NCBI GenBank assembly: GCA_964036665.1
Contig: OZ038529.1
Location: 11,850,060-11,914,059 of the forward strand
Length of the DNA: 64,000 bases
Direction of reading: 5' to 3'
Source: Gordius sp. MW1
Taxonomy: Eukaryota; Nematomorpha; Gordioida; Gordea; Gordiidae
The stretch's first letter is position 1. Every line of letters begins with the position of its first letter. The position numbers and the translations under genes were made by a program. The notes beneath the pieces are model-generated. The model was not told the origin of the DNA and did no database searches. It saw only the letters and a list, made by a program, of their open reading frames with translations. This document shows positions 30,660 to 42,500 of the stretch, one piece after another.

Positions 30660-32140
30660 TGCTGAGAAACTTATCGCCATCAAAAGGCCGGATAACTCAG
30701 TTAGACCCATTGCTAATCGAAGTCTTTTCCCCAGAATTATATCTCGAATATTGGGCAAACTCATAAAACCCTCCTTATTCGCCAAGCTCAGCCCTAATCA
30801 ACTCGGTTTTGGTATCAAAGGCGGCAATGAGGGAGCCAGCCATTCTGCTCTGATCACACTACAACATATTCCCACCAACATCTGCTTCGCAAAATTAGTT
30901 GATGCCTTTAACAGCATTCGTAGAGAAACCGTTATAAACGCCTTTTTAGCTGACTCCCCAAATTAAAACCAAACTTCAAATCGGCGAATATGTCATAAGG
31001 CATCCAACAAGGAGATCCATGGTCCCTCCTTTATTATGTCTAGCCATTCACGATCTAGTCAAGGCAATATCATCTCAGTGTACCCCGATTTGAAAGTCTG
31101 GTATCTCGACAACGCCACTCTATGGGACAGCAAGGAGGAAATTAGTAAAGACATCAAAATCATCAAAAATTTCGACTACCATCTCGATCTCAAATTAAAA
31201 TAATGTGAATTTTTTAGGCCCCCAACACAATCGACTTTCCTATTTTCAAAACTTTTTTTAATTATATACAGAGAAAATTTATACCCTTATCACCCATTGG
31301 CGGTGAAAGATCTGTTAAAATTTCTTCACAAAAATCTCGAAATTTTAAAAAACTAAACACCACTTTTAAAATGCTTGACCGCACATCACTTCTTTTACAT
31401 AATAACTCTTATAACATTTTAAAAATTAACCTTGTTCCCGCCCTTCTGGTGCATTTTTGCATCCAGATGTTTCAAAGTCGTACAAAGTCCATAGAAAATC
31501 TTATTAGACAAAATTTTTAATATAGCACTAACAATTGGAGCTTTACTAGCAAAATTAAAAGGATTAGGAATTCGTCTCCGTGGCAGCATATCGCTAGTTG
31601 CTTTTATATCCTCATCTGTCGTAGGTTTGATTTTTAAGCTTACACCACTAACTCAGGCCTTGGACCTTGGAATTAAAATGTCACCCTAAAACCATTCAAC
31701 CTCAAAGTTCGATATAGAAGGATTGGGATCTGGTCTAGTTTCGCGCTCATGATTACCTCTTATCAAGCCGAGATCATAGCCAGTATTATAACCTTAGGTT
31801 TCTCGTTTTTGATGGTTACGGTCACGAGTTGCTTGAAGCCTATCCCAGTAAACTTTTGGGAATGCTGACGATTATGAGCTTTCATCCATAGCTTTAAGGT
31901 TAGGAATTTGCCCTTTCGGAATCCAATATTTTTATCCCAGTTGTTGCCTCATGCTTTGGTTCCTGCGGTAAACAGGTTATGAATTTTTTAAAGAAATCGG
32001 ATACCTTTCACCGAAATCAATATTTTCCACATCTTTTTTACTCAGGCAACACCCTGAGATGGTATGTAGGATACAACTTTAAATCCTTTGCCGACTCTTG
32101 GCCTATTTTAGACCATAATGATTTAGATCTTTGTATTTGA
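30660..32140 (+). pseudogene. LINE reverse-transcriptase remnant (non-RTE lineage)
   Basis: Broken plus-strand frames read KRPDNSVRPIAN, LSPNQLGFGIKGGNEGASHS, VDAFNSIRRETVINAF, LKVWYLDNATLW (the catalytic YxDD region altered to YLDN), KNFDYHLDLKLK, and at the end VVASCFGSCGKQVMNFLKK to a stop at 32138-32140. The block order (RP-A-G-RR, QLG-GIKGG-E---H, K-D--NAFN--RR, VWYLDDGTL) is characteristic of a non-LTR lineage common in invertebrates. Frameshifts, in-frame stops and the changed catalytic box indicate a dead copy. The same family left the fragment at 23530-23994. Confidence 0.75.
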
Positions 32141-32514
32141 CCAATAAGCCTTCCTTTTGGTTTATACTAATATATGTGTTTTTGTTTTCGTAAAAATTAA
32201 CATTGAACCAAAAAAACAAAACAAGGGAGAAAACTCGCGATGTGGGATTCCTTAAAATAGTCAAAAACGAGAAAGGTGAAACATTCAGGCCGAAAGAGGT
32301 GGTTTAAAGGGTGAAAAGGATATTTCAAGGAACTTATGAATCTTGTAAATGACAAAAATTTTCTTCACGTATTGAGTTAAACACAAGGATGGTCAAACGT
32401 TTACAGGAGGATGGTTAGGAGACAAATGAACAAGATGCAAAAAGGAAAAGTGAATGATCCAGGTGGAATTCCTATGGAAGCATGGGTCGGGTGCCGAGCA
32501 GAAGGCGTGACGAC

Positions 32515-33701
32515 TAGAGGTCTGCATGGGCCGAAATTTTAGGTTCAGGCCCGCCCCATACCCGCACAAATATTATTTTTTTGGCCCGCACCCGGCCCGC
32601 CAAATAAAGCCAAAAATTGCGTCGCATCAGGCCCGCACGAGTAAAAACAAGTCTACGTTGTTTCAAGTATTATTTATTTTTTTTAAGCCATTTTGTATTG
32701 ATCAAAAAATAAAATAACTTAGCTATAGCATATAAAATCGGTTTTAATCAAAAATTTAACATTGTCCTTTAAAAATAAAAGACTACCTATTCTATCAGGC
32801 AATAATTTCGTTCTTCTCTGTTCTATAAGGCGACTCGCCTTTAATGTACGTTATTTACTCGTAGCACTGGTGGCTGGAATTGACAAAAACTGAATGGTTA
32901 AATTTGTTAAGTTTGGTAGCATAAGTTGGTGCTCTTTCTCCCATAAAATACACCTAGCTGAGCATCAGTTTTTAGATTTAATGATAAGTATTAACTTCGT
33001 TAAAATCTTCACTCTTTCCGTTTCATCATCCTTTCGAATGGAGATATCCATATCTACCTCGCCGATAGATGATTGCTTAGTGTTGCACACCTGAGCTGGA
33101 ATGCTCATAGGTGGACGACTTATGCAAGAAGAGCCAGGATCTTCTTGCAAGGATTTCTTTAAAAATTCTGTTACTTCAGTTTTTAAGAAGCTTCTTTCAT
33201 CTTCGGGCAGTATTTTTAACGCGAGAAAATTAGCAGCCAGAAAGGTTGATATTTTATGATAAATAGGATCATCATTACGCGTAGAAGATAGAAACAAATT
33301 TGGGATGATTTTTTTTGATGTATAAATGGGTAAAACTTTATAGAGTGTTGATGTCATATCCGCTTCTAACTCAATGCTTGACTTTTCATAGTGAAAGTTT
33401 ATTAATTAATAGCTGCCTTCAAGTTTTTCCATTAAGTCTTTGCCAGATAAATAAACTATTTATTTCATCATACATCCCATGCAAACTTTTTAACATAATG
33501 TTTTTGAGTTCCACCAGAATTTTGTTCGGAAAAATAAATTTTTTTATCATTAAGCTAATAAGTGCATTTTTTTGTTTCTATATTATAAATATAGTATAAA
33601 GTTATATGAATTCAAAATTTTTCACTTATCAAAGCCCAAGCCCGGCCCCTAGTTATTTTATCGCTCTATTTTAGGCCCGGCCCGGCCCATGCAGACCTCT
33701 A
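32515..33701 (-). mobile_element. hAT-type transposon, internally decayed
   Basis: Termini are perfect inverted repeats over 19 bp: TAGAGGTCTGCATGGGCCG on the left and its reverse complement on the right. Flanks GTGACGAC (32507-32514) and GTTACGAC (33702-33709) are an 8-bp target duplication with one mismatch, the length expected of hAT elements. Inside, a minus-strand frame (32965-33357) reads NDDPIYHKISTFLAANFLA and EDERSFLKTEVTEFLKKSL, resembling the C-terminal half of hAT transposases. The full transposase is absent. Confidence 0.8.
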
Positions 33702-34442
33702 GTTACGACCATGACAAATCTCTTTAACTAGATCTTGGTTTAAGAGCGGATTCCTAGTGAACGAAGAGCAACCACAATTATATTCAAAAGCAGAGGAGAC
33801 CCTCAAGATGTAGCATTTACAGGCATATCACGCTAACTTGCCACCCTCGAAAATTATGGAAAGGAACTTAGTAACAGAGCTGAAAAATGGGGTGGAGTAA
33901 TCGGCTAACCAATTAGGATCTGTGACCGGCAAACCCACAATCGATACGATCTTCGCACCATGACAAATGATGGATAAATATGGGAAAAGGAAAAGAAACC
34001 TACATATGGTCTTTATTGACTTGGAGGAAGCTTGTGAATATATCCCTCGCGATTTAATAAAGTGGTGCTGGAGAAAACTAAATATGCCTGAGGCATATGT
34101 ACGACTTATGAAAAATATTAATGAAGCCTCAAATTTTGGCGTTAGAGCGACAGTTAGGGACTCTAAACCTTTTCGGGTTGATATTAGAATACATCAAGGA
34201 TCTGCCTTAAGTCCCTATTTTAAATACATTTATGGACACCATAACGAGAAACATTTAAAAGTCATCTTCCTGATGTATGCTATATGCCGATAATATAGTA
34301 TTATGCAAATAGACAAAGGATAAAATACCCGAAAAAGCGGAAATCCGGTCAAAGCGCTTAGTTGAATATGGTAAAAATGTTAACAATCAAAAAATGGTGT
34401 AGTACATAGAGATGAACGTTATAGGCACTCCATCGCTGGATA

Positions 34443-34607
34443 CATGGGCGTAGTCAGGGGGCGGCAGGGAGGGGCGGGTGCCCCCTCTAAACACAAAATT
34501 CTTTAAAATAATATAAAAACTATTGCTAAAATTTCAAAAAATTATAATTTTGCCCCTCCTTAAATCATTATTGTCCCCATCTAATTCCAATCCTGCCTAC
34601 GCCTATG
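34443..34607. mobile_element. GCGTAG-type hAT MITE
   Basis: Starts CATGGGCGTAGTCAGGG and ends CCTGCCTACGCCTATG, an inverted pair, around an AT-rich core with C-rich ends. Closely similar to 46505-46668 inside (TAAATCATTATTG, CTAATTCCAATCCTG). The target duplication is unclear here. Confidence 0.65.
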
Positions 34608-34820
34608 GCTTCTAAAGACCAAAAGTAGGTAGGTTTGCACACCGTCTCGATGCTACATAATGAGTGAGGTTGTGTAAAATAAGGCAATGCACGGATCCAA
34701 AAAGAATGGCCTAAATAGAAAATTATAACCGGTATAATGTGCGAAAAGAAGTTGCTAATATGGTTAAAGAGCAAAGCTCACAAATCCTTCGTAAGACTCT
34801 ATGTAAGTAAAACATGGGCA

Positions 34821-35271
34821 TAGAGACCGGCATAGGAGGCCCAGCCTGGCCAGGCCCGATCCGACATAATAGAGAAGCAAGTAGTTTTTCATACTGTTAA
34901 AAACAATATATTAAAATATAAAATAACTTAATGTGCTAAAAATTTGAAGCCACGCTATCGATTTGTGTGCTGGAACAAGAAGAAATAGCCGTCTTAAAAT
35001 CCTTGATACATTCATGAATGTTTATAGTGAATAGTGTACTTCAGGTCAAGAATCGACTCTTATTTTAAAATAACACAAGATCAACAAATTTATTGTTAGG
35101 AGTGAATCAACTTTTTTTAAATAGTTCTTTATGATTTGGTAATTATTGCGTCAAATTATTTAATAAAAAGTTTACCAAAAATTTGTTTTATTCGGGGTAT
35201 TTTTAGATTTCTATAATTATTATTGCGGCCCTATATTTAAATATGCAAAAATTGAATTTTGCAGGTCTCTA
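34821..35271. mobile_element. Short non-autonomous hAT element
   Basis: Starts TAGAGACCGGCATAGG and ends TTTTGCAGGTCTCTA, an inverted pair (TAGAGACC-GCA). Flanks CATGGGCA and CATAGGTA give an 8-bp duplication with two mismatches. GGCCCAGCCTGGCC-like sequence lies inside the left end. No ORF. Confidence 0.65.
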
Positions 35272-35520
35272 CATAGGTATTAAACGCTACTAAGAAGGTT
35301 ATTTAAAGCCATGGAGATGAAATACGGTGGAGCTTGGGGTATATTAAGCTTGACCCTCTGACGACTGACTGCCTCAGAGCATTTGACTTATGGTCATATG
35401 GTAAGAAGGGATGCAAATGATTTAAATCGAAAAGTAGGACATGAGGCTGCCGGGGTAAGATAGGAAGAAGACCACCTAGTGTAACGTTTATAGGCAAGTG
35501 ATTAAAGTTATGATTAAAAA

Positions 35521-36133
35521 AAATATATTCGGACATAGCCCTTAGTTTACGATAAGTTAGGGAAAATATCGCCTATATGGTTGTTGGCTATATCTATATG
35601 AAAACATTAAATTACATTTTTGTTAACTTAATATATTCCCAATAACCACATATTTTTTCCTTATTTTCTCTTTTAAATGTCGATCGCCCAGTCCTATAAA
35701 TCAACGCTTCTTGTGTTACTTTGTCAATTAATATTCAGATAAATTTTTTATTAAGTAGAATGTGATTTTAACGAGTTACTTTTATTCTTCTTGCACCCTA
35801 GTTTTAAATTTTTATAATACAAATTATGACTCTTCCCACCAAAGTTTTCATTATTTTTGCACGAAGATTCATACAAAGTTGAATTAAATAATTATGGATT
35901 TTGATTTCCTAATCTTGTTACAGACGTTACAACAGGAATAAATACTTTACAGAATAAACTTAACTTCATATGGATTTTTATATTACCATCGTATAATAAA
36001 TATGTAAAAACAATATAATGTAAATACAAAGATTGTAGCAAATCGATTAGTAGTTGTCTTCCCGGCCTGGGATATCAAAACTAGATTAAAACAAAATTTT
36101 AAGTTGGATTAAGAAATCAACATAGTGCATATT
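35521..36133. other. Stretch with a weak candidate exon
   Basis: Mostly AT-rich. On the minus strand a candidate acceptor (AACTAG at 35798-35803) opens a short in-phase frame (GCKKNKSNSLKSHST, stop 35751-35753) that could follow the sushi exon if its donor GTAAGA were used. Support is splice phase only. Confidence 0.25.
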
Positions 36134-36296
36134 AGTGTTGCAAAAACGGCTGGGTTTTGTTTGGTCAACCTTTGGAGTCGACTATTCATAAACAAACCTA
36201 CCATGAGAAATAAACCAAAAAACCTTTTGTCTGTTTATGTTCAGTTGACTAAAACCAAAGCTCGACCAAACAAAACCCAGCTGTTTTTGCAACACT
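36134..36296. mobile_element. Palindromic MITE, 163 bp, downstream of the ACE/sushi gene
   Basis: Arms AGTGTTGCAAAAACGGCTGG and (reverse-complemented) AGTGTTGCAAAAACAGCTGG match, continuing through GTTTTGTTTGGTC and an imperfect AGTCGACT/AGTCAACT and CATAAACA. About 75 bp per arm. It sits just 38 bp beyond the sushi-exon stop. Confidence 0.75.
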
Positions 36297-36333
36297 ACTG
36301 CATAGTATGTTTAAATGATGCTACATGATACAT

Positions 36334-36566
36334 CTATATCTTACCACATTGAGGTATATCTTTCGAATAACAACCATTTCCTTCCCATTTACCATCTTCT
36401 CCACAAATAAGGTGGTCCGCGTCAGATAAAAATTTATAATTCAAGGGACATTTAAGTTTTATACCATCACCAGCATACACCTCACCATTGCTTAAATTAA
36501 CGTGCTGACGGGAACTCTTGCTAATTTCGAACTTCACATTAAGAAGTGATTTTAGACTGCATTTAG
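36334..36566 (-). CDS. CCP/sushi-domain exon behind the ACE peptidase exons
   Basis: After acceptor TTTTTTAAG the frame encodes one complement-control-protein module. Cys 1 is in KCSLKSLLN, Cys 2 in [11 protein letters not shown], Cys 3 in [15 protein letters not shown] (with the typical Gly-Lys-Trp) and the last in PQCG. Entry is phase 1, and a GTAAGA donor at 36344 is also phase 1, the classic symmetric CCP exon. Without that donor the frame stops at once (GKI, stop 36334-36336). The preceding ACE exon has a matching phase-1 donor (GTAATT at 36646), leaving an 80-nt intron. So the module most likely forms the C-terminus of an ACE isoform. Alternatively it belongs to a separate gene whose other exons I cannot see. 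Confidence 0.8.
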
Positions 36567-39500
36567 CTTAAAAAATAGTATTGATAGTAATAATAATTTC
36601 CCGACTTAATTTTAATTTTTACAAAGATAGTCATTATTGGAATTACCTTTCCAATTAATACCCCAGCCAATATATTCGTCACTTAGATTTCGTTTTAACC
36701 AATTAATTAGTGGTTCAAAATAATTAAGAGCGGCATCTGGATTGAGATCCGAATTTCCAAGAAACTGTTTCATAATATATTGCCAAGGTCTGCTGCTTCC
36801 GTATTTAAGCATTTCTCTAAAAAAAACAAAATTAAGAGGAAAAAAAATAAAATTTTTATTTAAAGATTGAAGTGAACGTTTTATATATAAAATTATCAGT
36901 CCCGTTCCTTGCAAAAGTATAACTCATAAAGCTAACAACTTTTAACTAAGAAATTATATAAAAATCTGTGTTAAATGAGCAGTTAGTTTTTAAAATTAAT
37001 CTTTGCTATGCGACAATAATAAGTTGATTAAAAGTGGCTTATAGAGAGGGCGCCAAAGCCTAAGTTTCTTTAATCCTTTCGTTATTACCCAAGCCCCGCC
37101 CGCCTTAATTCCCATTTATAAATATATTTAGTCTTAATAATATAAAACCCTAAAGGGATATCTTATTCTAAGGTCCAACTATTTCTAAATATCTCATGGT
37201 TATTAAAATAGGTTAAAACTTAAAACTTTTTAAAATAAATGTTGAATAAATGGTTACTTTATTTAAAGCCTTAGGGAGTTAAAATTTTTCTCCGCAAAAT
37301 GTAGCGTTCGTTTTTATTGGCATTTTTATCTTTAATAGCTAATTGACAGTTACTTCGTCTTCTCGAAGCTTTTTAAAAATCCATTTTTTTAAACTCTAAA
37401 GCCTTTTTTAAACATATTTTTTTATGGCTTCTAATTATTATGCTGATTTTATTTCCTGTAAAAGCTGCAAATTAATATATGTTTTCTTTATCAAAAAACG
37501 ATCAAGTGCCGTTTTTTGCAGCAATTTAAAAAACTTAAGCCTCGCGGTCATGCAATTCTCTTTTTTTAGATTCGGGTCCGGTTATTAAGATTTAAAACGT
37601 TAAATTTTGAATTAAACATTAGCTTGTTATAGTATTATTTGGCCTCCTACTCTTTAAAGAACACTATATCAGATCCAAAACTACTAGGGACACATTTAAA
37701 AGGTAAGATTTAAAATATATTCCACATGTTCAAATAACATTTTATGATAAGATAACAAACTCTCAATTTATTATTATAATATTACCTCAAAGCGAATCCC
37801 GACACTTTAGATTGAGATATATCACACCTGTGTAATGGTTGTTGACTTTCAGCCAGTTGACATAATTTTTCGTGAAATTGAAACTCGAGTAAAAAACTAA
37901 CAAAGTATCTTAATAAAAAAATAAATTATCGGATGAAATAGTCGTACCGCATGTAAGGGACAAAGGCTGCTACATGATATTTAGCACCTGGATCGAAAGC
38001 ATTTTCTGTTCGCTCCTCCCAAGATTTAATTCCCTGATATTTCATCCTATAAAGTGCAATTATCCGAATTTTATAGGCTTATATCTCATTTTAACATATT
38101 TTCCAACATCCAATTTTCACAGAAATAATTATAGACCAAGGTTTATAAATATTCGGATGATTGATAGAGTTAAAAAGTGTAAGGTTCTCAAAGCATATAA
38201 TATTTTTGTTAAATCAATAATTTAGAAGTAGGTCCGTTTTAATTTAAAACTTAGCAGTACAACTCATCAGTGCGGCTTGAATTTTTTAGTCACAGACATG
38301 GGTGTAGCCAAGGACGGCCGCCCTCCCCCCCTAAATGACGAAAAAAAATTTCAATGCAAAAACCCTTAAAAATTAAAAAAAATTATGTTTTGCCCCCCCC
38401 CCCCTTTTTAGACCTTTAAACGTTTCGCCCCCCCCCCCAATCCAAAATCTGGTTACGCCCATGGTCACACATTAAAGAAGTTATGGATATATTTAGTTAA
38501 AATATTCCCTAGTTGAAAATTCCGTCTAGATCGCACCCAATTAAGATTTATAATTAATATCAACAACTCCTAAATTGTGTGAACAAATTACTGTGCGACA
38601 TTGAATAGGAATATGGCTATTACTACTTATAAATTATGTATGTTCCTAATTTATTTCCATATGTAAGCCTAGCTCTAAAATATACACTTTGGGATAAAGT
38701 TTTGACAACCCAACCTGATTTATCCGGCATATATATTTGGAATATTTAGATAACCAAGATCATCTTAGATCTTTGCCTAAACTAAAACGGCAAAATGTTT
38801 ATTGCTGTTAACAAATGTTTAGATATATATGGTAAATAAATATATTTAATGTATTATACCTCATATGCCACCATTGCTTATTCATTGAGCAATATTTAAT
38901 TTCACGCCTAAATAACTTGTAACGCCATAAGTCAACGGTAAAACCAAAAGGTACAAATGCCATCTCTCTCAATGCTATTTTGTATAGGAGATTTATATCG
39001 GCCTCTACGTAAAATATACAGATAATTTTGTTATTAAATCATTATCAAAAATTTTAACTATGATTTTATTAACGTTTTAAATGACAAATCAATACAAAAT
39101 TTAGATATAACAGGTTTATTCGGAAGTATTGAATTTTAATTGGAGCTCTGAAATATTAACTTTAGCATAAAACCAATTCAAACACTAATGTCTTCAAATA
39201 AATAGATTTTTAAAAATGAAATAATTTAATGAGCTATATTTTATTGTAAAAATATCTATTAAAAATATATGGCTCAAAAAATTTTGTTTTTGTTGAAATT
39301 ACTATAGCTAATATTTTCTCCGAAAGATGGATTGAGGAGATCTACTCGCATTAAATGGTCGGGTGTTTGTACCGAAAGTGCAACCAAATTTCCTATGGCT
39401 TCGTGAAAACCGGGATTCGATCCAGAACGGAAAGGAAGAGGCAAATGTTTATACTGCATGTAGTATTGAATGTGGCCCATCTCATGGTGAATTATCATAA

Positions 39501-42500
39501 AATTTTCGTAGTTACTTTCGGCACACATTTTAATCCTAGTAAATGCATTTTGAATCTTAGTTTTAAATTGGTATCGATGAGTACTACCGGAAATCCTTGC
39601 CATCAAAGAAATCCCACGCTGAAGCATGACAAATCAATGACCCGTTGGAAGGTTTAGTGAAGATTGAATTATTCCAAAACTCTTGGGTCATAGGTTCAAA
39701 ACCTAGTGTTTGGAAAAAGTCATCGGCCATCTGAAAAAGTTGAAGAGGCGTTTTCTAAAACACATTCGATTCTATAGCAAATTCGGGGTATTAGATTAAT
39801 ATACTTTCTTGAGTGCAATGGAATTAATGGTTGAGACGTTGGGGTAAGGTATGGAATCCTCGTAAAGGTTGTACCAGTTTTGTGCCCACATATTACCTAA
39901 ATATTCAGCAAAATATTATACTACTTAAATTTTACGCTTAAACGTTTTTAAATATATACCTAATAAATGGGCTGGAATTGGGTCGCGCAAGTTAATAAAT
40001 TCAGGTCCATATAATTTGTGTAAATACTTGCGCACATATGCGTGTAGGAGCTCATAGAATGGCATTAATTTGCGCATTTTATCTTTGATTAATGTCTCAA
40101 AATAAGGCGTTTCATAATGATCTTTCCACACGTGCCCATAGTCTTCAAATCCTATCTACAAAAAATAAAAAACAACGTTATTTTAGAAATTAAAAATATC
40201 AACAATACTATTTATATTCTATTAATTTCAAAAAATAAATAATTGAAGGTGTTATATTCTATCTTAAATGCTACCGAATTGAAATTCCAAAAAAATAATA
40301 GGTTCACGATTATTTTTACAAAATGGTAACTAATTCAAACACTCGTATGGAACAAACGTAAGTTCAACTTAAAATTTTACAAAAATAAATGAAGTTCCGT
40401 TTATAGCTCTGTCGACTTATTATTAATTAAAAAACCTTATGATGGATATATTAAAACATTTTCAGCTTTCGCTTGAATAAATTAATTTTATAAAGTCATC
40501 TTTATACACAGGTATATTCATAAATTTTAGAGTAATGTTTTAACAGAATCGAGTTTAAAAGTTGTTTTTTTAATCTTCATAGCTTAACCAAACTGAATAA
40601 GCACCTACCCAAACCTAATGCTCATAATTATCTAATGAAAATTGTCCGAGCTCGGCCCCTGCCACAAATATTTTGATTTTAACACGAGCTTGGCCCGACA
40701 TCTCAATGATTTTAAAAGATTAGTTTTGAAAATTAATTTACCCAATAAATATATAACAATTTTTGGCTATTATTAATTGGCTATTTGACACCGAGACTTT
40801 TCCATACATCATTTGGACTAACAGAGAAATTTGAATTAATATAAAATATTATCATAAATTAATATAGCACAATGTCATATTTTAATGTACTTTTTCAATC
40901 AGTTGCATAGTTTTTATGAAATGTTCCCTAATTGCACCTCCAACATTATTTGTCCACATTTTCCAAACGTATAACAACTCTTCCGGGTTTCTACTTCTGG
41001 CCATTATTTCTTCAATACCTAATTTATTGCATAAATTTCAATTTCTTATAAGGCCAAATATATTTTGCGAAACTAAATGTCAATAAAAAAACTCAATTAA
41101 TGATTATAAAAATTATTAGGGAAACTAACCAAAAATTTTTTAAGTTTTTACATAAATTATAAAAACTTGAGCATAAATTAATCAACACAAGGTAAAGGGC
41201 ATTCAACAAATAGACAAACTATAATTTTAATTTTGAAATAATGCAGTTCTTATTTGACTATGTTATTGCGAAAATATCTTTTAGCGCAAATACATCGAAC
41301 TCGAAGAAAAGACGTTCGTTTCGATAATAAAATTTACAAGTTATATTTTAATGCACAACTTTCAATTCTATACTTTCCATTGATTTATATAAATCGTAGA
41401 TATTATGGTGTGAAGCGATTAACATTTCTATACAAATTGCAAATGTTTATACCTGGCTCTAAATCAAGTTTGAGGTTGCAGCTTTTATTCAGTGCGTAAT
41501 CATAAAAAGCACAAATTTTTGTTGTACTATATATGGTAGTCATATACGCTATCAATTTTTCCATCTAAATAATTAATTAAGATCACAGGCTTTAATTTTA
41601 AACCTTAATTGTTTTTCATATTAATTTTCGAACGTTTTTTAAATCAATATTTCACGCATAAAAAGTTTTTAAAATCAAAGACACAGTATTAGTAGTATTA
41701 ACATTTGCAATTATATAATAACAACACAGTTTCAACAAATTTTGAAATGATTAAAAAATCGATAATAAATTCTCTGAGATGTAGAGAATATGTTTTAACA
41801 CTACACGTTGAAAGAATTATAAGATTTTTTATTATACTAGTTAACCCAGGTGCGTTGTTATTTATTACCTGCCGTATCGTAACTGGCCGATATGTGTATT
41901 TCCCGAAGTTGTGTAATTTTTTAATCAATCTTTGTACATCGTAATCTTCGATCGAACAGATATTAAATTTTGACGCCTCTTGCGAAATATTTAGCATGAA
42001 TGCAGTAAAGTTTTGTTTTGCTTGAATCTATATAATATGAGACTATAATAAAATTGCTTAGCAATTAATGATTTAATTTAAAAATATACCATGAAGTTCC
42101 ATTTTATATATTTCAATAATATATTTTCTACTATATAATCACGTGCTGATATTATTTTAAAAATTATAATTGATAGAGTGCAAAATTTTATGCTAAATTT
42201 TTAAGCTCGAGCAAAAATAATGATTAGTCAAGCCAGAATTTAAATAGATAGGATAAAATGTTTAAAATGATGGAGAGGTAAAGGAAATCAATGTTTTAAA
42301 ATTATACTAAAATTTCATTAAATTGAAAAAATGAAAAATCCGGGGTCAAATGTCCTTCAGGGTTTTCGCTATGGGCAATATTGCCCTGACAGTATTTTAA
42401 AGTCTGATATTTATTATTGTTGAAATATTAACCCTTCCTTGATCTTGCATTTTTTCCATTGGTTTTAGTAGTGAAGATGACGCAAAATTATGTGATTAAA

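Larger units (their letters stand above)
32220..35520 (+). pseudogene. RTE-like LINE remnant, interrupted by two hAT elements and a MITE
   Basis: LINE pieces occur at 32220-32514 (VNDPGGIPMEAWVGCRAEGVT), 33702-34442 (ERIPSERRATTIIFKSRGD, MVFIDLEEACEYIPRDLIKW, IHQGSALSPYFKYIYG), 34608-34820 and 35272-35520 (LWSYGKKGCK-type tail and GRRPPSV). They lie in the order and strand expected of one element once the insertions at 32515-33701, 34443-34607 and 34821-35271 are removed. The catalytic and flanking frames contain stops. Same family as 6187-8030. Confidence 0.75.

Noticed and set aside
35751..35797. Extra terminal exon after the sushi exon
   Set aside because: Only splice-phase agreement and a stop support it; the sushi exon already has its own stop directly after the last Cys.
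39755..39770. Alternative acceptor TTTGCTATAG adding NRMCFR before KTPLQLF in the ACE gene
   Set aside because: It would leave an intron of only about 33 nt and insert residues absent from ACE relatives; the nearer acceptor TTTTAG gives a better fit, though I cannot exclude it.
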